A stretch of 64,000 bases of DNA from Hypomesus transpacificus (GCF_021917145.1 NC_061067.1:4359389-4423388); one strand, 5' to 3'. Positions 35,542 through 46,778 are shown, counted from the first letter of the stretch. The notes: generated by a model not told the origin, from the letters alone. Program-made: numbers and translations.

Positions 35542-38500
35542 CTAGGGAGAGCAGTAGCGCCCATAGAAGAGGACACTATTGGTGGGGTTGTGTCTGATGA
35601 AGAAGAGGAAGGGGTGGTCAGCGATGAAGGAGGCTGGCATCATGGCACAGCGCAACATCATGATAGCGGCCGTGGCAGCGGCGGCTTCTGTGCCCTCCTC
35701 GTTGACCTCCACAAAGGCTTTGTGGATGACTTTGGACAGGACAAGGTCGTTTCTGGGGGACATGCCTGTGGGGAAACAGATAAAAACAGGATGTTATCAT
35801 TTGAATCATCCACCTGGGAAAGTGCAGGTGTCTGATCTGAATCAATTTGTAGTTGATTAAATCATTAATAATGAATCCATTCATTTATATAGTGTAAAAG
35901 AACAGAGAATGTGCAGAGGGGAAAACGGATGAGGAAGGAAGAAAATAAAAAAAGAACAGAAGGAAGAAAGAAACACAAAGGCGTAGGCCCTACCAGAGAA
36001 GTCGGCAAGGTCCTGGTCGAAGGCATCCATCATGCCCATACTGGTCAGTTTGGCTCCCAGGTCCAGGGTCTGCTCCAACTTGAACCTGGGCAGGCCCACC
36101 TGCACTTCCTGCATATCCATCATGTCTGGTCTGGTCCATTCTATAAAGTTCTCATAGCTCAGATTCTTCTCCAGCTGGGGGGAGGGAGAGGCTTTCATTT
36201 ATACAGGTTTTCATTACTGGGGAGGGAAATAATTTGTGAGAGTATTCAAACAGAGTTCAAGGCAGCTTGTAGAGAAAGTGTTTATTTTTCCTACCTTCGT
36301 CAGACCTGTGATCTCATTGGGCAGCATGATGAGCATGCTCAGATCTTTTCCAACATAAGGTAGCTCCAGGATCTGACAGTTGGCCTCAGGGATGAATGTC
36401 AGGGGGAATTTTGTCTTCTGGTACATCATCTTCACTGGCTTGCTCTCATTCTGGAGGACAACACCAGAATTATGTGGATGGTATTAATAACAGATTCATG
36501 CAAAAGAGGTAGAACACAAGCTTTGTTCAATTCGTGGCCTTACTTGGTTGAGCTTGAACTGAGTGTCTCTTGTGTTTGTGTCCTTGAACTTCTTCTCCCA
36601 GCTGCCCTTGAAGTAGATGGCGTTGACCAGCACCAGCTTGGTCAATTCATCCAGAGTGCCCTCCTGCAGAAGATTCTGGATCTTATCTAGGGAGGAGAAA
36701 ACCATAGAATCAGACCCAACCTTTTTCATGATAACTGGCTTTTTGGTAGAGTACAGTGAATACAGCTACATCACAGTCACCTTGAGTCTGTTTCTCCACC
36801 CAGCCGTTGATGTTGAGCCTGGCCGCCTCATAATTCTTTCCAAAGTCCACAGTCTCCAGCTCTGCATCGTAGTGTTTCCTGGTGTCTCCTAGGAACTCCT
36901 GACACACGCACACAGTAGTGAGAGAAGGTTCATAACGTTATCTCTGAAATGGACACTCATTTTTAACATGGACGAGTTGCGTCCCCGCGTCCATCAAACT
37001 GCGTCTTTCACACATTCCCTTTGGCTCTCCCTCCCTTCTTCCCCCCCTCTGGATCAACACACGGGGCGTTACCTTGACAAACTCGTATGTCTGCTCTCCG
37101 TAGAGCCTGTTAGCCAGGCTGAGGGCATAGGGGGCTTCTTTCTTGTTCAGCTGAGCCATCAGCTTACTAAAGGCCACGTGCACATCATCCTTTGTCTTGT
37201 GAAGGTGCAGGGACTAAGTCAGAGAAGGAATAGGAGTCATCTTCAAAACGGCATATTATATGTTTTGAGGTTGGAGGTTTGGGACTCTGTGTGTGTGTGT
37301 GTGTGTGTGTGCACTGAAGTGTATGTAACATTTCCTCTCCATGGGTGATAAGTAACATACAGTGTGCCGCATGACAGGCAACATTTCCTGTTTATCAAGT
37401 CACTGCTCTCTGATAACATGGAAAGGGAACAAATAGCAGGCGGCCATCTTAAAATAGCTGAAAGAAAATTTAAAGAAATAGGGCACACATGCAGTCCCAG
37501 TCGACCTGTTAGTAGATGTTGTTTCCTGAGAAATCTGAAGAAGAACAGCACAGAGAGAGATATTCTGGACTATTTGTCTACATAAATTAGATTAAGTGAA
37601 CAGACGGTGTCCTGTGTCTAAGACGCTCGGCAAACACAGCCATGGAACCAATCCTCTTTGTGTAGCCATGACAACATGAAATGACAGATGTTGTAACCTG
37701 AGAGACACTTTGAACAGCTTACCTTCACCAAGAACCCCACCCTCAACTGAATTATAGACACACATGCAGGCCCCATACCCCCTTAACGCACACTTCACCT
37801 TATCTCCCAACGCCCTTTCTCCCCTGGTTAGTCATTGCTGTACTCGATTTTGTGTTAAAGTTACCATCTTGACCAGAGCCTGAGGAAGCTGGGCTCTCTG
37901 GACCTGCTGTTGCATCATCTGCTCTGGGCATGCTGCATGTTTAGCCTGCTTTGCTTTGCTGAAGCAGAGCACCTAGTGGTAGAATGGTTATGATGATGTT
38001 AAGGCGATTTTGAGTATTCAGTCATTGAAATGTATATTGGACAGTAACATTGTTAAATTGTGTTAGACATTAACAGGGTGTTTTGGGATGTGTCTGTTTG
38101 TGTGTATGTAAATGCATATTGTGTGTTTATAAGATCTGTGTGTGTTTGCGTTTTAGAAATAGAAACCAAGGCCTTTAAAGTTGAGTTACTGAACAAGTAG
38201 CATGATGGTGTGTGACCACACCTTCCATTGAAGTGTATTCCAAGGAATCCACTCTGCCCCACCATACCTTCCGTGGCCTCACCAGAGACACTCCTTTTAC
38301 AAGTCACACCCACAACATTGCCTCACCACAGCTGGGTGTGTGTCATGGTGTTCTTTGTTGGGAAAGAGGTTTGGAAATTTGACTCATTGAGAGTGTGGCT
38401 CTGCCAAAGCATGTACAGCCACACAATTCTACCCATTTGCTGAGTTTGAGATATAGTATTTGAGGGTGAGTAGTTAGTGTTTTTATAAAGCTATCTTTCA

Positions 38501-39358
38501 GGATCAGACTTGAGTACAAAGGTAAACCGAGAGTGTGGTGGAACAGACAAACTGATAAGGTTTGATTGGTTACAGCTTGTAGCTTGGCCTTTATAGCAGG
38601 GCGTTGCTATAGTAACAACTGCCCTCTTGTTAAAATCACATTTGAAAGAGACAGGACTATATTTGCTGACGGAGTGACTCTACGGTGAGTCATAAGGGAT
38701 AAACAGCACTGCATGTCTATCTGTCTTTCTCTCACATCAACTCTACAGTAGAAGTGGAAAGTTTCTAAAGACTTGTGTCAGGGTTGGCCCCATTTCTGGT
38801 TTCTATAGTGACTGAAACAACAGAGGGATGCCCATTGCTGACATGGCAGAGTGATATAACGTACAGACCTGTGTGAATTTAAAACATTTAAAACCTTCCT
38901 TACTTATGATGAGCACCCCTGGGTCAATGCCATGACCTAACGGTCCCATGGACCAAATACTTTTTTTAGGAATTGGGGTCCAGTAGACTTCACGTAACAA
39001 TCTCTGCATGCCCTAACACACAATGTTGTAATAAAGTAGGTCCAAGCACCACAATAGTCACGCTAGATTTTGTTGTCATAACAAACATATTATAAGAATA
39101 AATTCTGTGGCCTATCTTTAGATACCTACACATTGATACAGACATGCTGTTGGACTGAAACAGACCACCGAAGCCTACCAGACCCACCTCGGACATCTGT
39201 GTGGCCGTGTTGCCCCTGGCGCCGAGTAGCACCATGGCCAGAGCTGAAGAGATGCTGAGGGGAGAGAAAAAGACGTTTCCTGTTGGGGTTTCCTCTGCTA
39301 TCTTCTGGAACAGGGCCAGGGAGAAGTTGGCGTTTGCCTCGGCTAGGGGTGATGCCAT
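35542..39358 (-). CDS. serpinb1: Clade B serpin, SERPINB1-like, complete
   Basis: An intracellular serine-protease inhibitor of the leukocyte elastase inhibitor group. Coding exons on the minus strand are 39358-39188, 37972-37865, 37213-37073, 36898-36781, 36686-36544, 36450-36295, 36174-35994 and 35765-35542. All phases join, giving 413 residues. There is no signal peptide, as expected for clade B. Family words include [52 protein letters not shown] and [10 protein letters not shown]. The hinge ([11 protein letters not shown]) is intact, so it should inhibit. Aligned gap-free to the human SERPINB1 loop, P1-P1' is Arg-Cys (LRCAMMP). The second exon is an extra 36-residue Gln/Lys-rich CD-loop insertion not present in human SERPINB1. 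A 5'UTR exon ends at 39748. Exact orthology among fish SERPINB1-like copies is unsettled. Confidence 0.95.
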
Positions 39359-39747
39359 GATGATGGGCTGCTGATGGCAAGGACGGAGAGGACGGAGAGA
39401 GAGGGGTGAAGGGTGAGGAACCATTACAGCATACTACACAGGATCTGAAAAATGTGTAAAGACGTTTTTAAACCATCCAGGTTTCAAATTGAGATAGTTA
39501 GACAGGGAGTTAAGACTTCTCAAACGTAAACAATCATACTCTCAATTTTTTTCCTTAGCAAAAGGCTAAAAATAACAAGTAAAATGTTTATATATATTTT
39601 GAAACCACCTTTTTTGACAACTTAAATAACTATGTTGCGTTTCTAAAGTTTGATCGTGGGATGACCGTAGTCCTACTGTTGCTCAGCTATCTATTTGAAC
39701 AAAGTTCAAGCACTCTGGCAAAAAAAATGTCCGTCTTGAATACTCAC

Positions 39748-39835
39748 GTATGAAAGGCTGTCTTTCTCAAGAAATGTCAGAGAAGCTCTTTGGTCCAGAG
39801 GTTGCTAGTGTTCTTTCAATAGTCTGGTACAGAAG
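39748..39835 (-). other. serpinb1: 5'UTR exon of the serpin gene
   Basis: On the minus strand a good donor (TTCATAC|GTGAGTATT) ends at 39748. It pairs with the acceptor before 39370, 12 bases upstream of the ATG. Non-coding first exons are usual in clade B serpins. The 5' edge is a guess. Confidence 0.5.
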
Positions 39836-39978
39836 TGTAAAACCAACTACCCAACTGATATTATTTACATCATGGGTGACACGCCCAACGCTGTCATAAA
39901 CGTGCTTCCGCATTCTCATCGTGTGCGTTCGACGGCAAGCATAGTGTATAAAACCGTACTGTGAACTGGTGTACTGGT

Positions 39979-39984
39979 TTTTAT
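39979..39984 (-). terminator. Candidate polyadenylation signal of the RING-MIF4G gene
   Basis: AATAAA on the minus strand, about 400 bases after the stop codon at 40382. It lies roughly 150 bases before the serpin 5' exon, so the two genes would be tightly spaced head-to-tail. Confidence 0.4.
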
Positions 39985-40381
39985 TATACCATCATTACAA
40001 CACTCTGGGGCCCTGTGGCTCCATCAAAACATGAACATAGCCAACAACCAGAAATACATTTTATACATTTCATAGGAACATAACTTATCTACTCTCAATG
40101 CTGCATTCAGATTATTCATTACTGCATCAACACTAAATAATGGTCGTCTCCAAGCATTGCCAATCAGTTTGGTTTCTTCAGTCAGATCTGGAAGGACCTC
40201 GGGTTAGGGACTTTCCGGCAGATTTCTGATCCTATATTGTAGATTTAATTGTAAATTGATCAAATCCCCATGAATTTACACCCAATTAGCCATTTGCTTA
40301 TATTTTCTGAAGCCACTGTATGTACGTATGTATATATATGTGTATATATTGTATATATATCATGAATCAATTTGACATTCT

Positions 40382-42860
40382 CTATTTTTCTTCTGTTTCT
40401 GTTGCAGTCCCACTTTCATCTTGGCCTGGCACGGATTTAGAAGCAGCCAACTTCTGGTCTCTATTCCTCCAAATTTCCTGGGAAAATTAGGAACACAATT
40501 ATTTGTATTTTACTGTTTGGTATACTATACAGAAAAGTGGAATTACTGGAAAAAAGTGAAGGGAAAGAGAAAAAAAGTGAAACTATCTTAAAATGTGACA
40601 TCACACATGCAAAGGATGGCAAATTAAATAATGCCAACGACACAAGAGCCTGTCTTCAGTGAATTGAAGACAAAAATATATCTTTCATAAACAAATAAGC
40701 CTGTACTTTGTATTGTACAGTTTTGCTACCTGTCTAATTTCCAGCAACTCTGTAAGCTCATTACAAACATGGGGTGGGATCTTCTTGTCCTTGACAATCT
40801 TCTCAATTTGATTGTAGTACTGATCCATTCTTGGCTGTGGGAATATAAATGGAAATAATTAGTCATTTATTTGTATGGACCGATAATCATAATTTATTAT
40901 ATTTATAACACGCTTTTCTCGAACCAAAGCACTGATGGATCGACACACAAAGAACCTGACACACATATGTAGGAGTTACTGTACATGCTCAGACACTCAA
41001 AACACATACACAAACACACAACTAAAAAATTGTAGACAGCCTTACCTTGGACTTGTCATAGTCCAAGTCTTTACCAACAGTGGACAGAATAGTGACCACA
41101 CAAGAAAGTGCTATGTTTTCCTTGCATTTCAGTAGTTCCACAATGCAGTCGTGGATGATAGCTTCTGTCACCATCTTTATCTTAAACAACTCAGAAATCA
41201 GTTTGACGTTTCCTACAGCCTCAGCTTGAACCTCAGATGTTATCACTCTTATTTCCTCTCTCAGTCGTATGCGGTCCTTATTCTTGATCAGATCAGAAGA
41301 AAGTTTTAGTATGCAAAGAAATTAGTATGTTTTAAAATCATGTATTATTTCCTTAAGTATTATTTGTGTTAGACTGATTGTCTTGCCTTAAAATACTGCC
41401 TCAGCTCTAGCTGAGATCAATAATGTGTACATATGCAAGGTGATGTCATACATCAACAGCGCCCTCTAACTCTTTCTGCTTCTCCCTCAAGCCCTTTGTC
41501 TTGTCTTGGTCAAAATCCACCTGGCAACGGTTTAGCAGCAATTTGCGGAAATTCACTGTCTTTCCTGGATTGTCTGAACTGGGGACTTTACGCTGGGTGA
41601 GAGACAGAAGAAGAGAGAAAGAGAGAGAGATGATTAAAATATAAAATGGGAACACATGCAGACACATATTGCCAGAATAACAGACTTACCCCCATCTGGG
41701 ATCTGCACATGTTGGCATACACCTCTGAGTTGTCAGGGTCTGAAATGGCCTTCTGATAAATCATGTCTATGATGCCTTTCAATCTCTCTTCCGTGTTAAT
41801 AGGCAAGGTCCCAACTTCTTTCATCACCTGTTGAAAGTTCTCTCTGTTCACGTGAATCAAGATGGCTTCCATTTTGGCAAACATCTCCTGCGTCTTCACC
41901 AACTCAGGGTTCTTGGGCTCTTCCTCCTATACGGGGCAAAGAACATGCAGGGAGTTTGCCATCAATCACTTTTTGCCACCAAGGTGGGAGCCAAACTTCA
42001 ATCAAAGTTGTTCAAATAAACCAACATTTGTAATTCACCCATCTGTGGCCTTCGATTGTTACCTGTCTGTCTTTCAGCAATTGGTGAAGCTCAAAGAGGA
42101 CATGCCTGTAAGGCACAGAGGAATTCTTTTCCTTGATGATTATCTCAACGTGCTTGTAGTACTGATCCATTCTGGGCTGTGGGAATATAAAGACATAACT
42201 GTGTCTTTTGTTGACAAGCAAGGCACACACATGTACACACACTAACAATGAGTAGACAGACTTGTCTTTCATGTTTTACCTTGGCCTTTCCATGGTCCAA
42301 GTCCTTTCCGATGGTAGAGAGCATAGTGGAAAAACATGCAATGGATATTGCATCCCTTCTCCTCACCAGCTTTGTTAAGAATTCATGCATTTGGGCCTCT
42401 GTCATCATGTTTAGTTTGAAGAACTCACAGATGAACTTGATGTTTCCCACTGCTTTGTCTAGAAGCTCAGAAAATACCTCTTCCAGTTTCTCTCCCTGCA
42501 GGCTGCGTTTCTCCTTCCGAGATGACATAGATAAAGGCAAACCTTTTATATATAATACTGCAGAACTACTTTTTAGTTCTTATCTGTACTTGATTGATAA
42601 TGCTTGACACTAATGACGCATGATTATCAACATTTAAACCAGTCTAAGGGTTTAAAGTATTAAAAAAAACTAATACATGTAAAAAAATAACAAGCATATG
42701 CACTTTTCCATACTTCAGTGGCAGCCTTCATCTTGTCAACAAACTCTTTGAAACACTCAGTGTGTTTCCTCTCAAAGTCTACAAGGCATCGATTCAGCAT
42801 CAGCTTGCGGAAATTCAATGTCTCTCCAGGTTTGTCTGAGCTGGGGACTTTACGCTGGGT

Positions 42861-42950
<90 letters not shown>

Positions 42951-45519
42951 TTAATCCTGGAAGCAAGACATAGTATAACACATGACATAGACATGGAGAG
43001 ACAGCCAGAGTATCAGTCTAACCAGCTGCAAACATTTGCACATTTGTGCGTAAGCCTCAGAGTCGTCAGGGTCTGAGATGGCCTTCTCATAGATGAGGTC
43101 TACGATGCCCCTCAGCCTCTCCTCCGTGGTGATGGGAAAGGTCGCCACCACTTTCATCAGTTGCGGAAATCTCTCAGGCGTCAGACGGCCCAGGATGTCC
43201 TCCATCTGTGCAAACATCTCCTTTGTCCTCACAGACTCTATGTCTTTGTAGTCATCCTAAAACAAGCCATGAATCGTATGAATAAGGATGCTTCAGAGAT
43301 ACCCCAGATTCATTACAATATCTTGTCACTGTTTTCTTACCAGCTCATGTTCCTCCACTACTCTATCAGCAAGGGAAGACAGCGCTAAAGAGAGAGGGAC
43401 AGAATCCAAATATCTCCATCAAACTGTGTAGTGCTGTGTTATGAATAGGAACCTATTCATGAGTAGATTGTAAGAATGGTGTGAATGGGGATGCTTACTG
43501 TGAGGTTCTAGCAGATGTTTAGCTGTTGGGGAAAAAGACAGATAAAAGTGACTGTGAAGGAACCTCCCTCCAACTCATGTGTACTCACACACCTGCAAAT
43601 AAACACACTCACACGCACCTTCTAAGAAGAAATCCTTGAGTTCAATGTCGAAGCTCATTTCAAGTTGCTTCTGCAGTCTGTAGACACTTCTTTGCACCAT
43701 GCCAAAGGCAGAGGTGATGCTGGGTATCTTCTACTAGCAGACACAGACAGAAAGACCAACCACTTCATTGTACGACATGAGTAACAGAAGTTTGTCACAC
43801 ATACAAAAATGGCACTATCTGCTTTACCGAGCCTGAGTAACCAGCCAGGGACAAACCAACAACATTCTGATTAAATTATAATTCAGCCTTGCCTAAAATA
43901 CCGCCAAAATAAGGCCTTCCTGCTTGTTTGGGGGTATACCACCTGAAGGAGTTGCATTTATGAGAGGTTAAAATACCAAACTTTTGGGGTAAACGATCTT
44001 GCTCCACCGGCAGAAGAATATTTTAGATAAAGTAAATATCTCTTCAAAAGAGGCCTCTTCACATGCACGCACCTGGAAGAAGTGTGGGCGTTCATCTAAG
44101 GGAGCCAGTGGCTTATGCTCCGCCTCTGCTCTTCTCAGTTCTACAATCTCCGCCTCCAGGGTTTGCAGGTGACCCTCAGCCTCCCTCAACATGGCCCCCT
44201 CCTGGGCTTGGATACGTTCTCTCAGTTTAGAGGTCGTTCTCTCCACCAACTCCGTCAAGAACTTCTCAAAGTCCTCCACAGTAACTTGGGTGGAACGCTG
44301 TTTGGAGAGAAATCCAACTGTTAGAGACCATAGTGGTTCATCCTTTTAGCAACTGTCTAGTGGAGAGCCGTGTGGATTATCTGTTTTGTGATGGTGCCCT
44401 CTAAACCATTATAGATTCCTTGACAAATCACTGATCTAACATGGATGTTGTTGTTTTTATTATTGTTAATATCCCACCACCACCATCCCTTTTTGGAGGA
44501 ATTTCGTATTTATTTCAAGTACTAATTCAATACAGCAACATGCTGTATTGATGCAAGATGCAAGCTGCAGCATGCCAGGCACTGTCAGAAAGTACGGCAA
44601 ATGATTGAACGGCTTAGAGGCCTCTTGTAGAGAAATGTATGGTTTTTACAAATACAGCATGACTGGATAGTTAACAGCTGTCTAGGGAAAGCATGCTGTC
44701 AGCTGCTCAGTTATGTTAGATCGAGGTTGCCTTCAGGAAGGGAGTAAAGGGTGCATTTGAATAACTCATACAGAACCACACCTTCTATACACAAGTCTGA
44801 CCTTCAGAGATTCCATCTCATCTTTCAGGTTCTTTAGCTCCTCCTCTCTCTCTTCAATGATGTCATTGTACGTTCTGGGGGGGTCACTCTTTTTTTTATG
44901 CCGGTGACCCTACAGTGGAGGGGAGGGTAACAAGTGATTAGAATTGAACTTGGCAATAGCATGGTCTAGGTAGAAATTTGAATAAGTTTGACTCACTAGC
45001 TATAACACATTGATGCTCCCACACTGAACCTACTACAATACAGTTCCAACAGCTTTCGCTGTTTACAGTTAATGCACCGCAGTCTAACCACACCTTTTTA
45101 GACTTCTTTTCTGAAGCGGGTCCTGAGTTGTCCCCCTCAGGGTGACCATCAGCACACTCTGTGCGAACATTGAACTCGTCGCTGAGGACAGAGGGACAGA
45201 CACTCTGTTGGGTCGAAGGGCTGTCCTTCCCAATGACTGGTGGCTTGTTGTCGGTTTTTGAGCAGAGCTGAGTATCATTCTTTGCAGGGGATACACGTTC
45301 TTCTCTTCCAGTCTCTTCAGTTACCTTGATGACAGGTTGTAAAGTGGATGCCCGACCGCACTGAGGGCAGCAGCTGTCACTTTGATCATGCTGATCCCAG
45401 TACTTATTGAAACAGACCTTACAGTGAGTGTGTCCACACTGGGTTGTTATAGGATCCTTTGGTACATCTAGACAGATGGGACATTTTGACTCATTTAAAA
45501 GCTTTCCTACTTCAGCCAT
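40382..45519 (-). CDS. RING / coiled-coil / tandem MIF4G protein (TRIM-like, eIF4G-derived), complete
   Basis: I know no named gene with this architecture. Exons on the minus strand are 45519-45094, 44909-44802, 44297-44073, 43730-43619, 43522-43499, 43384-43341, 43256-43023, 42854-42714, 42513-42280, 42176-42063, 41926-41690, 41592-41452, 41282-41046, 40834-40730 and 40477-40382. All phases join, giving 825 residues. Residues 13-54 are a C3HC4 RING (CPICLDVP, CGHTHC, CPQCG), as in E3 ubiquitin ligases. Residues 55-142 are a polar linker. Residues 143-260 are a Glu/Lys/Arg-rich coiled coil, and the short exons to 313 resemble TRIM linker exons. Residues 314-554 and 555-825 are two MIF4G domains like that of eIF4G (FRKLLLNRC, GNIKFICEFFKL, TIGKDLD, PRMDQYY), the scaffold that binds eIF4A. 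No eIF4E-binding YxxxxL-phi site, B-box, B30.2 or MA3 domain is seen. The upstream ISRE/GAS pair suggests interferon control. Weakest junction: the acceptor before 42513 has a poor pyrimidine tract. Confidence 0.92.
40730..43256 (-). repeat. Tandem duplication of a four-exon MIF4G block
   Basis: Coding exons 7-10 measure 234, 141, 234 and 114 bases; exons 11-14 measure 237, 141, 237 and 105. All begin and end in phase 0, and corresponding exons encode corresponding parts of MIF4G. Exons 8 and 12 both begin RKVPSSD, and exons 10 and 14 both begin with PRMDQYY. Even the splice context (CTTTACGCTGGGTGAGAG at 42846 and 41584, plus strand) is nearly identical. This is direct evidence of an unequal duplication inside the gene. 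The copies have since diverged: the second resembles eIF4G more in its FRKLLLNRCQ and LREKQKELE words. Confidence 0.93.
42867..42941. repeat. (AG)n microsatellite in the RING-MIF4G intron
   Basis: An AG run of about 75 bases in the intron between coding exons 7 and 8, starting just after the acceptor side of exon 8. Confidence 0.97.
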
Positions 45520-45595
45520 TGTGCTGCAGATATCACTAGTCAGGGGCAGCATACATACAGTCCAGCCTGTGGTTCTTTGAAAGGCACGAACTATA

Positions 45596-45618
45596 AGTTT
45601 CAGTTTTATTTCCCGGAA
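45596..45618 (-). promoter_or_regulatory. Adjoining ISRE-like and GAS (STAT) sites upstream of the RING-MIF4G gene
   Basis: On the minus strand, 77-99 bases before the ATG, the sequence reads TTCCCGGAA and then ATAAAACTGAAACT. The first is a perfect TTCNNNGAA palindrome, the STAT/GAS consensus. The second matches the interferon-stimulated response element (GAAANNGAAACT) at all but one fixed position. The two abut. Interferon-induced vertebrate genes commonly carry such sites close to the transcription start. The start site itself is unknown, so these could also fall in the 5'UTR. Confidence 0.6.
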
Positions 45619-45619
45619 G

Positions 45620-46130
45620 ATGAATGTCTTAAACAGACAGTGCACAGTAGCCTAGCCAAATCGCCTGTGTCAAAATCATAGTCAAAATGCGAGATTCACA
45701 CGTTTGAATTATGATGTTCAATTTTAGGGAGAGAAACAAGCAAGAGTGATCAATCAGCTTTGTTAGTAAAAACACACTACACACCCTGTTACAATGTTTG
45801 GGGGGCGTAATTATTTCACACATGCCGGTCATTTTTTGCGTAATTATGTAACACATGCCGGTAAGAACACTGATATAAAAATAACGCGTTCGTAACGTAG
45901 TTTTTTAGCGAACGCTGAAAATGTATTCTCTTAATTTCAATCTCAGTTTATTGCAAAATTTTAGTAATAGTGTAGTTGGGATTTCGGGACTCAAATAATA
46001 GGCTACCTGTAGCCTAGTGTGTCCTATGTTCCAAATATCTCGTGGCGAGAGATCTTTTGAATTATTATTTTTACAGTAACAGCTTCCTGGTGGTAGGTGG
46101 AGCTTGTTTATACGTTTTATCACATTTTAA
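45620..46130. other. Divergent intergenic spacer between the RING-MIF4G gene and IMPA1
   Basis: About 500 bases of AT-rich DNA between two genes transcribed away from each other. A near-repeat of TTATTTCACACATGCCGGT and TTATGTAACACATGCCGGT lies at about 45811 and 45842. It probably holds both promoters. Confidence 0.5.
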
Positions 46131-46240
46131 CCAATGATACATTCGCTTGTCATGTCACCGACGTCGGTGGACCAATAATCTATTCGTTATACTCACGCCA
46201 AGCCTGCCCCAACGCACAGTAGTCATTTACATAAAGTGAA
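46131..46240 (+). promoter_or_regulatory. impa1: IMPA1 promoter and non-coding first exon
   Basis: Two CCAAT boxes (46131-46135, 46172-46176) flank a perfect 14-base palindrome CACCGACGTCGGTG (46156-46169) with an ACGTC core like that bound by CREB/ATF factors. A consensus donor (AAGTGAA|GTAAGTTG) ends a probable 5'UTR exon at 46240, pairing with the acceptor before 46761. No TATA box is obvious. The transcription start is not determined. Confidence 0.5.
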
Positions 46241-46435
46241 GTAAGTTGTCTTGAATTATTGCAATTTTAACAATCGTTGTCACTTACTGTTATAACTTAG
46301 CTTTGTTGAACGGAAGTGTGATGTGCATGTAGAATCATGTCTATCTTGCAAAGTATATTAGCAGTATCAGAGGTATTAGTGGTATTTAGTCTATATGGCT
46401 ACTATAGCTGGTTAGCTTGCTCTGCTGTAGGCTAA

Positions 46436-46592
46436 TGTAACGGTGTGAAAACCGTGAAACTCACTCCTCAGGTATGTGATAATCCACCCGCGTCAACGAC
46501 CAGCTATCTTTTCTTTGGCGTAGTTGGTAGGTCGCGCTTGGCAAATCAGAGGTCGAGCGTTCGAACCCAGCGAGTGGCTGCCGACACCTTGT
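46436..46592 (+). repeat. tRNA-like dispersed element, copy A (in IMPA1 intron 1)
   Basis: This sequence is shared, in reverse orientation, with 58342-58549. The common text runs from TGTAAC and GGTGTGA through GTGAAACTCACTCCTCAGG and CTTTTCTTTGGCGTAG to GCGCTTGGCA. The 3' half looks like a tRNA: an A-box-like GGCGTAGTTGGTAGG and a B-box-like GTTCGAACCC at tRNA spacing. Two diverged copies in 12 kb indicate a mobile or SINE-like family, not a tRNA gene. Confidence 0.7.
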
Positions 46593-46778
46593 TATGATGG
46601 AGCGTGGCAACGTCTGTCACTCTAAACTCCAGAATAGTACTAGAGAATGTATGTCACCAGTATCGTATCTATCACGTTAACTCGTTCAGTTCAATTGACA
46701 ATATTTGTTATGTGTGCGCTAGTCTAGACATATACTCAGTTGTTAATTGTGTGACTTCAGGTTACGATTTCTGTCACC

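Noticed and set aside
44938-45645. A longer RING protein start (upstream in-frame ATG) and a read-through end
   Set aside because: The upstream extension crosses the ISRE/GAS region and lacks family similarity; the 3' part is intron after the donor at 45094.
46515-46590. Possible tRNA gene
   Set aside because: Both pol III boxes are present but the arms do not pair well, and the sequence belongs to a longer element repeated at 58342.
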